From CAZBDU01 sp964490725 (GTDB lineage Bacteria > Spirochaetota > Spirochaetia > SZUA-6 > DRHE01), in assembly GCA_964490725.1 (NCBI GenBank), contig CAZBDU010000036.1, positions 1-47,479 of the forward strand: a stretch of DNA of 47,479 bases. Reading direction: 5' to 3'. The position numbers were made by a program, and so were the translations under genes. Positions 27,401 to 35,191 of this stretch are shown in pieces. Under the pieces are notes generated by a model, which saw only the letters and a list, made by a program, of their open reading frames with translations, made no database searches and was not told the origin of the DNA. Position 1 is the first letter of the stretch. Each line of letters starts with the position of its first letter.

Positions 27401-27637
27401 GAGCTGGTGCGCTACCTCGCGGCGGGCGGGTCGATAGGGGGCAACAACACGGAGCGCATCCTCCTGGACCGGCTGGAGCGGGTGGGCGCCTTCCAGGAAG
27501 GCGGCAGGGAGCAGGCGGCTGCCGCGCAGCTTCGGGCGTTCGTCAACCAGGTGCAGGGCTTCGCGCCCCGCTTCGTGACCCAGGCCGCCGCCGATGCTCT
27601 GCAGCGGGAGGTGGAGTTGCTCCTCCAGACCTTCTGA
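24470..27637 (+). CDS. ExeM/NucH-type secreted endonuclease with lamin-tail domain
   Basis: This 1055-residue exported protein starts at GTG 24470 behind aaggaagg. A signal peptide spans residues ~1-27. A lamin-tail domain spans ~30-185 (VFINEIHYDNAGTDTAEAVEIAG, LGGYSLVLYNG). An Ig-like stretch follows, then an OB-fold-like nucleic-acid-binding region (~305-435; RTVVVRGVIYQK, IPEVGDEVIVRGRVSEYYDL). The endonuclease/exonuclease/phosphatase domain spans ~590-970: TYNLENLYD, LLVQEVEDQDI, DDRGIVSAFLYRSDRV, LSSNHFSSG, VVGGDLNVY and TSDHDPQM give the Asn, Glu, His and Asp residues of the metal site. The family cuts extracellular DNA for nutrients or biofilm turnover. A C-terminal ~90-residue helical region (residues ~970-1055) may be an anchoring or dimerisation domain. 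The gene is monocistronic and convergent with ppiC. Confidence 0.93.
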   Translation: MNRKVRRLMPVAVLLGLLVPAAGFALAPPGAQVFINEIHYDNAGTDTAEAVEIAGPAGTDLGGYSLVLYNGSFGGVYGTRALAGTIPDQQGGFGTVVFLFPTNGLQNGSPDGLALVAPDGSVALFLSYEGTFTATDGPAAGLVSTDIGVAESSGTPEGQSLQLTGSGSTYGQFSWSGPASGTFGAPNAGQTFTAAAGEPVVVSCGEGLTAFQGDGATRTVTATDADGTVVEIAITSVAPAPAAGGISLGQVAPAGGSGGTASAVLSVASDTPAGTYAVTITATNNDSPAAQTGTCALSVEVVEVLAIGTVQGSVGDGEDGTTFSSPYAGRTVVVRGVIYQKILARTASGGSSYGFFLQNTPATADADPASSDGIFVYMSRYTSLIGGYIPEVGDEVIVRGRVSEYYDLTELGSASALQVARSGVNLEAEVPAFAACPPADLGEANRYWERREGMRARIPSGSIVLNGRDVFASTLDGEVWVATHFSPIALRSDPYARRAFRDAHPLDDIPDQLFDNGNGYRIVMGSLGVKAAAGDNTVLIAPARTFDTLANAPVGGVYYSYGKYQVQVAEQPQLIPGADPALNAPPAPPERELGYSIVTYNLENLYDYRDDPFDGCDFPGNPGCPGVYPPFDYVPESDAVYQKRLAQIAAQIVGDLHAPDLLLVQEVEDQDIASVAAGVLTYGGTDNADGRPDVLQELAEVIRAAGGPDYQAAYDRDGADDRGIVSAFLYRSDRVELLAPAADDPVLGANPSVAYRSPGLPGNGDVQNPKALNASLPADVDTSTGVDGDDVFTRAPQVGLFRIWRGEIGASVFTDLYLSSNHFSSGPDARVGQRSEQAAYNAAIVAALQQAWPRVRVVVGGDLNVYPRPDDPFSPGQPLFPSDQLGALYDGGLANLYDRLLAEAPAAAYSYVYTGQAQTLDQMFVTPSLLSELLRFRAAHINSDWPSDYGGDGPRGTSDHDPQMAQYSLVPTAEGLAELVRYLAAGGSIGGNNTERILLDRLERVGAFQEGGREQAAAAQLRAFVNQVQGFAPRFVTQAAADALQREVELLLQTF

Positions 27638-27672
27638 GGGCGCTGGGGGCCGCCGGGGGCGGCGGAGGGGGG

Positions 27673-28680
27673 CTACCCCTCCTTGGCTGCGTACTCCTGG
27701 ATGTCCGCCTTGTCCCGCAGCTTCGCCGCCAGCTCTTCCAGAGCGGTCATGGTCTTCTCGTGCTGCAGGTACTGGACGATCTGCGCCTTGATATCCTCGT
27801 ACGGCAGGGCCGACTCGGGTTTCCGGTCCGTGAGCTGGATGAGGTGGTAGCCGAAGTCCGTGATCACGACCTGACTCAGCTCGCCCACCTCCAGGGCGAA
27901 GGCCGCCTGGGAGAAGGCGGGAACCATCTGTTCCCTGCCAAAGAAGCCCAGATCGCCTCCGTTTGCGCTGCTGCCGGGATCCTGTGAGTACTCCCTGGCG
28001 AGAGCGGCGAAATCCTCCCCGGCCAGGACGCGCTTTCGCAGCTCCTCGATCTGTTTCCTGGCCTGGGCTTTGGCCTCCGCGCCCGCCTCCGGGTCCACCT
28101 TGATGAGGATGTGCCGCGCCCGCACCTGTTCCGGAGTGAGGAAATAGCCGGGGTTGCCGGCGTAGTATTTCCTGGCGTCCTGTTCGGTCACCGACACCGC
28201 GGGAGCGATGTCCTTGTCGATCATGTCCTGAATGGCCATCTGCGTGCGCATCTCGATGCGCAGCTCCTCTTCACTGATGCCGCTCTGCTGTAGGGCGGCG
28301 GTGTACTCCGCCTCGCCGGGGAAGCGGCCGCGGATCCGGTCGATCTGCTCCTGAATCCGCTCCTCCGCAACGGCGAAACCGCGGTTCTGGCTCTCCTGGT
28401 ACAGCAGCTCCATGTCGATGACCGTGTCCAGGGCCCGGCGCCTGAGGCGAGCTCTGCCCTCCTCGTCCAGCGCCTGTCCCTGGCTGAGCGCCTGCTGCTC
28501 GAAGCGGCTGATTTCGCGGGCAAGATAGGCCCGGGGAATCAAGACCCCGTTCACCGACGCGGCCGCGGCGGTCTGCTTCTCCCCTGCTCCGCCCGCGTAG
28601 GCGGCGCCGGCGGACGCCAGCGACAGCACGATCGCCGCCAGCGCGCGTGCCAGCCCTCGTCTTCTCCTGGGTTCCTGCAT
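27673..28680 (-). CDS. PpiC/SurA-type peptidyl-prolyl isomerase (periplasmic foldase)
   Basis: ATG 28680 is chosen because aggagg precedes it by 10 bases and a clean signal peptide follows (basic start, LARALAAIVLSLASAGAAYA, then GGAGEKQ). A longer frame to 28857 is rejected. The N-terminal SurA-like chaperone region (VNGVLIPRAYLAREISRFEQQ, DTVIDMELLYQES) precedes a parvulin rotamase domain at about residues 210-310: VRARHILIKV, DFAALAREYSQDPGSSANGGDLGFF, and FALEVGELSQVVITDFGYHLIQL. It would help outer-membrane or secreted proteins fold. It is a single gene, 335 residues long. Confidence 0.92.
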   Translation of the reverse strand: MQEPRRRRGLARALAAIVLSLASAGAAYAGGAGEKQTAAAASVNGVLIPRAYLAREISRFEQQALSQGQALDEEGRARLRRRALDTVIDMELLYQESQNRGFAVAEERIQEQIDRIRGRFPGEAEYTAALQQSGISEEELRIEMRTQMAIQDMIDKDIAPAVSVTEQDARKYYAGNPGYFLTPEQVRARHILIKVDPEAGAEAKAQARKQIEELRKRVLAGEDFAALAREYSQDPGSSANGGDLGFFGREQMVPAFSQAAFALEVGELSQVVITDFGYHLIQLTDRKPESALPYEDIKAQIVQYLQHEKTMTALEELAAKLRDKADIQEYAAKEG

Positions 28681-28855
28681 ATCCAACCAACCTCCTGCGG
28701 TTTGGTGAGTGAAGCGGATCCCTGCCCAGCCTCCAGTCGAGCACGCCAGAGTACGCCTTGCCCGGCGCCGCAGGTCGATGGAGGTTGAAGTCGTCTGAAC
28801 GGGCATCAAAGTCCAGGCGTTGCCGGAAAGGGACGGCTTGCGGAGACCCTCCTGC

Positions 28856-28885
28856 AAGCTACCTCAAGCTACCTCAAGCTACCTC
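28856..28885. repeat. Three tandem copies of a 10-base unit
   Basis: The unit aagctacctc occurs three times in a row. It lies in the 473-base gap between the foldase gene and rpsU. No function is assigned. Confidence 0.9.
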
Positions 28886-28970
28886 AATGGAACGGGAAGA
28901 TCAACCGCCCGGGAAAAAGACGGGCCAGGCGCCCTCCCGGTGTATACAATGGCGCGGTTTCGCTGTACTA

Positions 28971-29099
28971 TATAGACAGTATAGACAGTCAGTTGGAACC
29001 GGGCGGGGTGGCCCGTTCCACACCCTACGGCATTAGTCTTACGCACTGCTGGTTCCGGGGCAGCCTCCCGAGAGTGGCGCCCGGGGAGCCGGTCTGCCG
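28971..29099 (+). other. Structured region upstream of rpsU
   Basis: Two tandem copies of tatagacag (28971-28988) are followed by a near-perfect hairpin (28995-29019, ggaaccgggc against gcccgttcc) and a longer stem (about 29055-29099, ggcag/ctgcc outside, cctccc/ggggag inside). This could be the promoter and structured leader of rpsU. No tRNA or known small RNA could be recognised in it. The rest of the gap (28681-28855, 28886-28970) shows nothing clear. Confidence 0.35.
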
Positions 29100-29153
29100 G
29101 ATTCAAACGATCCGATCAGTCTCATGCTGTTGACACTGTAGATTGGAGGTAGC

Positions 29154-29366
29154 GTGGCCAAGATTGTCATCACCGAGGAAGAGGGCCTGGAAAAGGGCTT
29201 GAAACGCTTCAAGCGCATGCGCGAGAAGGAAGGCATCGTCAAGGCGTTCAAGAAGAAGCAGTACTACACGAAACCCTCGGACGAACGCCGGGAGCAGAGG
29301 AAGAAGGCGATTCGCAAGCTGAAACGAAAGAAAGCCAGAAGCGAGGCGCGCCGGTCGCGCCGGTAG
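29154..29366 (+). CDS. rpsU: 30S ribosomal protein S21
   Basis: This 70-residue, strongly basic protein starts at GTG 29154 behind tggaggt. The conserved S21 pattern is clear: LEKGLKRFKRMREKEGIVKAFKKKQYYTKPSDERREQRKKAIRK... ending in an Arg-rich tail. S21 sits on the small subunit near the mRNA exit and helps initiation. It is followed by a VanZ-like gene after about 40 bases, possibly co-transcribed. Confidence 0.97.
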   Translation: MAKIVITEEEGLEKGLKRFKRMREKEGIVKAFKKKQYYTKPSDERREQRKKAIRKLKRKKARSEARRSRR

Positions 29367-29407
29367 AGCGCGACGGCTGCTTGACGCAGGGTGCATGGAG
29401 GCGCATT

Positions 29408-29782
29408 GTGCCCGCAATGGGAGTCCGAACCTTCCGACTGCTGCTCCTGGCTGCCGGGGTCGGGGTGCTGGTGCTCTCCCTCGTCCCGGTGCCCCTGGAG
29501 AGGGCGCACACCTTCGGGGGCTGGGACAAGGTCCTTCACGTCCTGGCCTACGCGGTGCTGGGCTTCATGGCGGCAGCCGGTTTCCCGGGAACGCGGCTCA
29601 GCCGCGTGGCCCTGGTCGCGGCGGTCTGCACCCTCTTCGGCGCTCTGATGGAGCTGCTTCAGGGGCTGGTGGGAAGGGACTCGGAGTGGCTCGACCTGGC
29701 GGCCGACCTCCTGGGCGCCGCGGGCGGCGCTCTGCTGGCGCACCGCTTCCTGGCCGGCCGTCTTTCCTCCCCGCGGCGGTAG
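29408..29782 (+). CDS. VanZ-like membrane protein
   Basis: GTG 29408 is chosen because ggagg lies 6 bases upstream; TTG 29381 and ATG 29417 are alternatives. This protein of ~124 residues has four hydrophobic segments and the VanZ-family landmarks DKVLHVLAYAVLGFM in the second helix region and DLAADLLGAAGGALLAH near the end. VanZ-like proteins are integral membrane proteins. The founding member gives low-level teicoplanin resistance, but most homologues have no known role, and resistance should not be inferred here. Confidence 0.85.
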   Translation: MPAMGVRTFRLLLLAAGVGVLVLSLVPVPLERAHTFGGWDKVLHVLAYAVLGFMAAAGFPGTRLSRVALVAAVCTLFGALMELLQGLVGRDSEWLDLAADLLGAAGGALLAHRFLAGRLSSPRR

Positions 29783-29791
29783 CTCCGTCGG

Positions 29792-30369
29792 TCAGACCAG
29801 GAGGAAGTCGGCCTTGCGCTCCGCCGCAGAGACGCGCCGCACCCTGACCTCCACGCGGTCCCCCAGCCGGTAGCTGCGGCCGCTGGATTTTCCCACCAGC
29901 CGAAACCCGTCCTCTTCGTAGATGAACCGCTCCTCTCCCAGGCTCTGCACGGGCACCAGCCCCTCCGCCAGGTAGCGGTCCAGCTCCACGAAAAGGCCGA
30001 AAAAGGCACCCCCGAAACCACCCCCCGGTAGATGTTGCCGACCTTGCGAGAGAGGAACTCCAGGGACTTCATCTTGCGGTAGTCCCGCTCGGCGGCCGTG
30101 GCGGCGCGCTCCATCTCGCAGCTGTGCCGGCAAGTCTCCTCGAGGGAGCGCCGCAGGGCCTGCGTGGGCCGTCCCTCCTCCGACCTCTTGCCGCGGCGGG
30201 AGCTGTAGCGCTTCAACAGCCGGTGGACCGCCAGGTCGGGGTAGCGGCGGATCGGGGAGGTGAAATGGGTGTAGGCGTCGAAGGCCAGTCCGAAGTGCCC
30301 CAGGTTTTCGGTGCCGTAGCTGGCCCTGGTGAGGGAGCGGTGCCACCTCCGCCCGCTTCCGGCGGGCAT
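29792..30369 (-). pseudogene. rnr: RNase R C-terminal remnant, truncated and frameshifted
   Basis: From 30369 down to about 30012 one frame encodes the end of the RNase R catalytic domain: SYGTENLGHFGLAFDAYTHFTSPIRRYPDLAVHR, ERAATAAERDYRKMKS, GNIYRGVVSGV. From about 30010 to 29792 the neighbouring frame continues with the S1 RNA-binding domain (FGLFVELDRYLAEGLVPVQSLG, then a DRVEVRV strand). The switch lies beside runs of five G and five T. The N-terminal two thirds, including the RNB active-site aspartates, is absent upstream of 30370, so no functional nuclease can be made. The stop is 29792. Confidence 0.85.
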
Positions 30370-30521
30370 GACCCAATCGGAACGCCTATTTAGCCGCTAG
30401 GGGTTATTCCCCGGGGCCTTCCCGCGCCGTTAGATTTTACTTGCTGCCAGTGCCGTGCCAGTGCCGGCACGCTCATCCGAAGGCAGCATACACATATATC
30501 GGTTATCGAGGAGGACACAAC

Positions 30522-31631
30522 GTGAACGCAAGAACGCGAACCGCGAGGGTCGTGACACTTCTGCTGGGCTTTGTCGTGCTCTCAGCGTTGGCGGTCCCGG
30601 CGGTCTTTGCCGGCGGCAGCTCGGAATCCTCGTCGGCTTCACAGCCGTCGAGCAACAGCATGCCCGACTACCTGGTGGGCGCCAAGAAGGGCCCGTACGT
30701 CATCGGCCTGAGCAACTCCTTCAGCGGCAACTCCTGGCGGGCGCAGATGGTGGCGGAGTTCAAGTTCGCCGCGGAGAAGCAGAAGAGCGACGGAACGCTC
30801 AAGGACTACGTGGTGGCCGACGCCACGGGCAACACCGCCAGCCAGATCCAGCAGATCAACAACATGATCTCCCGCGGTGTGGACGCCATCCTGGTGGACG
30901 CCAACTCCGCCACGGCGCTGGACCCGGTGATCAAGACCGCCCACGAGGCGGGCATCCTGGTGGTTTCCTTCGACAACACCGTGACCTCGCCGTACTCCAT
31001 CAACGTCAACACCGACCAGACCAAGTTCGGCTCCGTGGGCGCGGACTGGCTGGTGAAGAAGCTGAACGGCAAGGGGAACATCATCGTGCTGAACGGGGTG
31101 GCTGGAACGCCGGTGAACAACGAGCGCTGGCAGGCCGCCAAGAAGATCTTCGATCAGAATCCTGGCATCAAGATCCTGAGCGAGGTGAACGCGAACTGGG
31201 ACCAGGCCACTGCGCAGCAGGCGGTGGCCAACCTGCTGCCCTCTTTCCCCAAGATCGATGGCATCTGGTCGCAGGGTGGGGCCATGACCCTGGGGGCCAT
31301 CTACGCCTTCCAGGCCGCGGGGCGCCCGCTTCCGCCCATGACCGGGGAGGCCAACAACGGGCTGCTGAAGGAGTGGAGGAAGCTCCAGGGCACGGGCTTC
31401 GACTCGATCGCCCCCGCCCAGCCGCCCTCTCTCAGCGTGGAGGCCCTGAAGACGGCCATCAAGGCGCTGCAGGGCCAGGACGTCAAGCAGACCATCCTGC
31501 TCAATCCGCCGGTGATCACCGACCAGAACCTGGACCAGTACGTGCGCACCGACATGCCCGACAGCCTGTGGCTGCCGACGGACCTGACCCCGGAGCAGCT
31601 GAAGACCCTGTTCGGCGGCTCCAAATCCTGA
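30522..31631 (+). CDS. Sugar-type ABC transporter substrate-binding protein
   Basis: GTG 30522 is chosen behind gaggagg; upstream extensions are non-coding in character. This 369-residue exported protein has a signal region ending VFAGGSSES. It is a type-1 periplasmic-binding (ribose/galactose class) fold: YVIGLSNSFSGNSWRAQMVAEFK, then INNMISRGVDAILVDANS, VVSFDNTV, GNIIVLNG, and IDGIWSQGGAMTLGAIYAFQAAGR. It captures a sugar or related solute for the downstream ATPase and permeases. Eleven bases separate it from the ATPase. Two tandem 11-base copies of tgccagtgccg lie upstream (about 30444-30465). The ligand cannot be read from the sequence. Confidence 0.93.
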   Translation: MNARTRTARVVTLLLGFVVLSALAVPAVFAGGSSESSSASQPSSNSMPDYLVGAKKGPYVIGLSNSFSGNSWRAQMVAEFKFAAEKQKSDGTLKDYVVADATGNTASQIQQINNMISRGVDAILVDANSATALDPVIKTAHEAGILVVSFDNTVTSPYSINVNTDQTKFGSVGADWLVKKLNGKGNIIVLNGVAGTPVNNERWQAAKKIFDQNPGIKILSEVNANWDQATAQQAVANLLPSFPKIDGIWSQGGAMTLGAIYAFQAAGRPLPPMTGEANNGLLKEWRKLQGTGFDSIAPAQPPSLSVEALKTAIKALQGQDVKQTILLNPPVITDQNLDQYVRTDMPDSLWLPTDLTPEQLKTLFGGSKS

Positions 31632-31642
31632 ACCCGGAAGCG

Positions 31643-33166
31643 GTGAGCGACACAGAGGCTTTTTTCGAAGCGACCGGCGTAGGCAAGTCCTACGCCGGTA
31701 CCGTCGCCCTGCGTGAGGCAGACCTTACGCTGCGCCGCGGAGAGGTGCACGCCCTGGTCGGAGAGAACGGCGCCGGCAAGTCCACCCTGGTGAAGATCGT
31801 CTCCGGGGGCCTGCCTCCGGACTCCGGTTCGCTGCTGCTGGAGGGGCGCCCGTTCCGGCCCTCTTCCCCCGCCGCGGCCCAGCGCCTGGGGGTGGCGGCG
31901 GTGCACCAGGAGCTCTCTCTCATCCCCTACCTGCCGGTATACCAGAACCTGTGGCTGGGCCACGAGGAGACCTCCGGAGGGGTGATCGCCCGCCGGGAGC
32001 TTCGGCAGCGTAGCCGCGAGCTGTGCAAGCGCTACCGGATGCAGATCGGCGTGGAGGAATGGATCGACGATCTCCCGCTGGAGCAGCAGCAGGTCGTGGA
32101 GATCCTCAAGGCCCTGGCGCTGGAGCCGGGGCTGGTGATCTTCGACGAGCCCACCTCGGCGCTGGGAAGCGCCAACACCCGCTGGCTGCTGGACCTGATC
32201 GCCAGGCTCAAGGAGGAGGGCAGATCGGTGCTGTTCATCTCTCACCGCCTTCCGGAAGTGATGGAGCTGGCCGACACGATCACCGTGCTCAAGGACGGAA
32301 GCAAGGTGGGCACGGTGAGCCGCTCGGAGGTGGACGACCAGCGGGTGGTGCGGATGATGGTGGGCCGTGATCTGCAGGACATCTTCCCGCCCAAGGCCGA
32401 CTCGGCTGCCGTGGAACGGGCGCCGACGGCCCTGGAGGTGGGCGACCTGAGCGCCGAGGGGGTCCGGCATGCCTCCTTCACCGTTTGCGAGGGAGAGGTG
32501 GTGGGCCTGGCGGGCCTGGAAGGGCAGGGGCAGCACGAGCTGATGCTGGCCCTCTTCGGCCTGCACCCCCGCTGGGGCGGCTCCATGAAGGTGGGGGGAA
32601 GGAGAGTGAACATCCGTCATCCCCAGCACGCCATCCGCGAACGGGTGGGGATGGTGCCGGTGGACCGGCGCACCGAGGGCGTCATCGTCCCGCTGAGCAT
32701 CACCCAGAACATCGCCCTGCCCACGCTGCGGGAGCGGCAGCGCTTCGGCCTGGTGGACCTGAGCGCGGAGGCCGAGGTGGTCACGGAGAACATGGAGCGC
32801 CTGTCCGTCCACGCGGAGGGGCCCCATGCCCCGGTGCGGACGCTGAGCGGCGGCAACCAGCAGAAGGTGGCCCTGGCCAAGTGGCTGGCCGCGGACCCCC
32901 GGGTGCTGCTGCTGGACGATCCCACCCGGGGTGTGGACATCCAAACCCGCAGCGACATCTACCACCTCATCCGTACCCTGGCCCGGGATGGCAGGGCCAT
33001 CCTGATGAACTCCACCGACGTGATCGAGCTGGTGGGCATGTGCGACCGGGTGCTGGTGATGTTCGAAGGAAGGATCGTGCGCGAGCTGGCCGCGGATGAG
33101 ATCACCGAGGAGAACATCGTGGCCGCGGCGGTGGGGGCGAACCAGAAAGGACAGGAGCAGGGATGA
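31643..33166 (+). CDS. RbsA-type double-domain sugar ABC ATPase
   Basis: GTG 31643 begins 11 bases after the binding-protein stop. The 507-residue protein has two nucleotide-binding domains. The first has Walker A GENGAGKST (40-48), a VHQELSLIPYL Q-loop region and Walker B LVIFDEPTSAL. The second has a degenerate Walker A (GLAGLEGQGQHE, normal for this subfamily), a good signature LSGGNQQKVALAKWL and Walker B VLLLDDPTRGVDIQ. The first domain lacks a standard LSGGQ and has LPLEQQQ instead. It powers uptake through the two permeases encoded next. Its stop overlaps the next start (ATGA). Confidence 0.95.
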   Translation: MSDTEAFFEATGVGKSYAGTVALREADLTLRRGEVHALVGENGAGKSTLVKIVSGGLPPDSGSLLLEGRPFRPSSPAAAQRLGVAAVHQELSLIPYLPVYQNLWLGHEETSGGVIARRELRQRSRELCKRYRMQIGVEEWIDDLPLEQQQVVEILKALALEPGLVIFDEPTSALGSANTRWLLDLIARLKEEGRSVLFISHRLPEVMELADTITVLKDGSKVGTVSRSEVDDQRVVRMMVGRDLQDIFPPKADSAAVERAPTALEVGDLSAEGVRHASFTVCEGEVVGLAGLEGQGQHELMLALFGLHPRWGGSMKVGGRRVNIRHPQHAIRERVGMVPVDRRTEGVIVPLSITQNIALPTLRERQRFGLVDLSAEAEVVTENMERLSVHAEGPHAPVRTLSGGNQQKVALAKWLAADPRVLLLDDPTRGVDIQTRSDIYHLIRTLARDGRAILMNSTDVIELVGMCDRVLVMFEGRIVRELAADEITEENIVAAAVGANQKGQEQG

Positions 33167-34179
33167 GCAGGCGGGGGGATGCGCCGCTTCTGACGGGCGA
33201 GCAAGTGCGGGTTTCCATCGGACACAATCGGGGCGCGCTTCTGATCTACGCCGTCTTCGCCGTCCTGTTCGTGGTCCAGACGGCGGTGAGCCCCTCCTTT
33301 CCTTCCACCCGGGCGATCACCAGCCTTCTGAGCTCGGCGCTGCCGCTGGTCTTCGCCGCCGTCGCCCAGACGGTGGTGGTACTGGTGAAGGGGATCGACC
33401 TCTCGGTGGGGCCGGCCATGAGCGTAGTGATGGTGATCGCCGCCTCCCTCATGAAGAGCTCCGGCTGGACCAACGCCGGGGTGATCGTTCTCTGCCTGGC
33501 GGTGGGGATGGCCATCGGAGCCTTCAACGGCTTCTTCGTGGTGCGCGCGCGGCTGCAGTCGATCATCGTCACCCTGGCCAGCTCCTCGGTGCTGACGGGA
33601 GTGGCCCTGTACGTGCTGCCGCAGCCGGGAGGCTTCATTCCGGTGGGGCTGAACTGGCTTTCCACCGGCCAGCTGGGGTTCCTGCCGGTGCCGGGCCTGT
33701 TCCTGCTGGCGGTGCTGCTGTTGATCTGGCTTCCCCTGCGCCGTTCCCGCATCGGCCAGAGCTGGTACGCCGTCGGCGGCAACGAGGCGGGGGCCTATTA
33801 CTCCGGGATCAACGTAGACCTGGCCAGGTTCACCGCCTTCCTGGCGGGCGGCTTTTTCGCCGCCCTGGGGGGGTTGCTGCTGGCCTTCCAAACACTGACT
33901 GGAGACCCCATGATCGGCGCCCCCTACACCCTGAACTCCATCGCCGCCACCGTCCTGGGGGGGACCAGCCTGCTCGGCGGCCGCGGCGGGGCGCTGGGGG
34001 CGGTGGGCGGGGTGCTCGTGCTGACTATCGTGGTAGACATCCTCTTCTTCATCGGGGTGTCCGCCTACTATCAGTACGTGTTCAGCGGCACCATCGTCAT
34101 CCTGGCTTTGGCGGCGGGATCCTTTTCGGACTTCCTCCGCACCCACCGCATCCTGGGCCGGCGGGAAAGAGGAGCCTGA
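33163..34179 (+). CDS. Sugar ABC transporter permease (RbsC class), first of pair
   Basis: This 338-residue polytopic inner-membrane protein of the branched-chain/ribose permease family (BPD_transp_2) contains QTVVVLVKGIDLSVGPAMSV, GAFNGFFVV, YAVGGNEAGAYYSGI, and IAATVLGGTSLLGGRGGALG, the family's landmarks. ATG 33163 overlaps the ATPase stop by 4 bases, indicating translational coupling. It should pair with the next gene's product as a heterodimer. Confidence 0.94.
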   Translation: MSRRGDAPLLTGEQVRVSIGHNRGALLIYAVFAVLFVVQTAVSPSFPSTRAITSLLSSALPLVFAAVAQTVVVLVKGIDLSVGPAMSVVMVIAASLMKSSGWTNAGVIVLCLAVGMAIGAFNGFFVVRARLQSIIVTLASSSVLTGVALYVLPQPGGFIPVGLNWLSTGQLGFLPVPGLFLLAVLLLIWLPLRRSRIGQSWYAVGGNEAGAYYSGINVDLARFTAFLAGGFFAALGGLLLAFQTLTGDPMIGAPYTLNSIAATVLGGTSLLGGRGGALGAVGGVLVLTIVVDILFFIGVSAYYQYVFSGTIVILALAAGSFSDFLRTHRILGRRERGA

Positions 34180-34182
34180 GCC

Positions 34183-35157
34183 GTGGCCAAGGCGAGCCTG
34201 GCGCAGAGCGGCCGGCAGGGCAGGTCCCTGAGGATCCCCGCGCTGGCGTGGCCCTTTCTGGCGGTGGCGATCCTGGTGGGCTTCGGAGCGATCCTCTCCC
34301 CCGGCTTCGCCGAGCCGGGCCACCTGCTGCTCATTCTCAACTTGGCGGCCTTTCTGGGGCTGGTCGCCGCCGGACAGACCCTGGTGATCCTGGCGGCGGG
34401 GATCGACCTGTCGGTGAGCGCGGTGATCACCCTGGCCGGCGTGGTCTCCGCCACGATCATGAACGGGGCCAACGACCAGCTCCTGGTGGGCATCCTGATC
34501 AGCCTGGGTCTGGGTCTGGGGATCGGCGCGCTGAACGGCCTGGGGGTGGCCTTTCTGGGCATCCATCCCCTGGTGATGACCCTGGGTATGACCAGCGTGG
34601 CGCAGGGGGCGGCCCTGCTGTACACCAACGGCTCGCCCAAGGGAAGCGCCGCCCCCTTCCTGAGTGAGCTGGCTACCGGCCGCTTCCTGGGGGTTTTCCC
34701 GTACGTGCTGGTGGTGTGGGTGGTGGTGGCCGCGGCGATCGTGCTGCTGCTGCACCGCTCGGTCTGGGGGCGGTGGCTGTACGCCATCGGCAACTCCCCC
34801 AAGGCCGCCGTGTACTCCGGGGTGCGGGTGCCCTGGGTGCTGGTGAGCATCTATCTCGTTTCCGGAGGGCTGGCCGCCCTCACGGGGATCCTGCTCACCG
34901 GCTACACCAAGACCAGCTACCTGACCATCGGCGATCCCTACCAGCTCAACTCCATCGCCGCCGTGGTGATCGGCGGCTCCTCCATCCTGGGCGGGTCGGG
35001 AAGCTACGTGGGCACCATCGGCGGGGCCATCATCATGGTGCTGGTGCAGTCGCTGCTGCCCATCCTCTCCATCCCGGAGGCCGGGCGCCGCATCATCTCG
35101 GGGCTCATCATCCTGCTGCTGCTGCTGATCTACGGTCGCGGCCGCCGGCAGTTCTGA
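34183..35157 (+). CDS. Sugar ABC transporter permease (RbsC class), second of pair
   Basis: This 324-residue membrane protein of the same family as its neighbour contains GQTLVILAAGIDLSVSAVITL, GALNGLGVAFLGIHPLVMTLG, YAIGNSPKAAVYSGV and IAAVVIGGSSILGGSGSYVG. GTG 34183 follows the previous stop by 3 bases. Two different permease genes in one operon suggest an asymmetric channel. Confidence 0.94.
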   Translation: MAKASLAQSGRQGRSLRIPALAWPFLAVAILVGFGAILSPGFAEPGHLLLILNLAAFLGLVAAGQTLVILAAGIDLSVSAVITLAGVVSATIMNGANDQLLVGILISLGLGLGIGALNGLGVAFLGIHPLVMTLGMTSVAQGAALLYTNGSPKGSAAPFLSELATGRFLGVFPYVLVVWVVVAAAIVLLLHRSVWGRWLYAIGNSPKAAVYSGVRVPWVLVSIYLVSGGLAALTGILLTGYTKTSYLTIGDPYQLNSIAAVVIGGSSILGGSGSYVGTIGGAIIMVLVQSLLPILSIPEAGRRIISGLIILLLLLIYGRGRRQF

Positions 35158-35191
35158 AGGAAGATCTGAAGGAAGAAAGGAGTAGAGCGAA

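Noticed and set aside
28856..28988. Short tandem repeats considered as a CRISPR remnant.
   Set aside because: Units are only 9-10 bases and directly adjacent with no spacers; no cas genes are nearby.
29000..29150. Possible tRNA or SRP RNA in the stem-rich stretch before rpsU.
   Set aside because: A ggattcaaac-like segment is present, but no cloverleaf or conserved SRP loop could be fitted on either strand.
29408..29782. Glycopeptide resistance from the VanZ-like gene.
   Set aside because: VanZ-like proteins are widespread without resistance, and no vanA/vanB-type ligase or regulators are present.
30455..33166. A 903-codon frame that would fuse an Arg/Gly-rich N-terminus to the RbsA-type ATPase.
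   Set aside because: The first ~395 codons overlap the binding-protein gene in another frame and look non-coding; the ATPase begins at GTG 31643.
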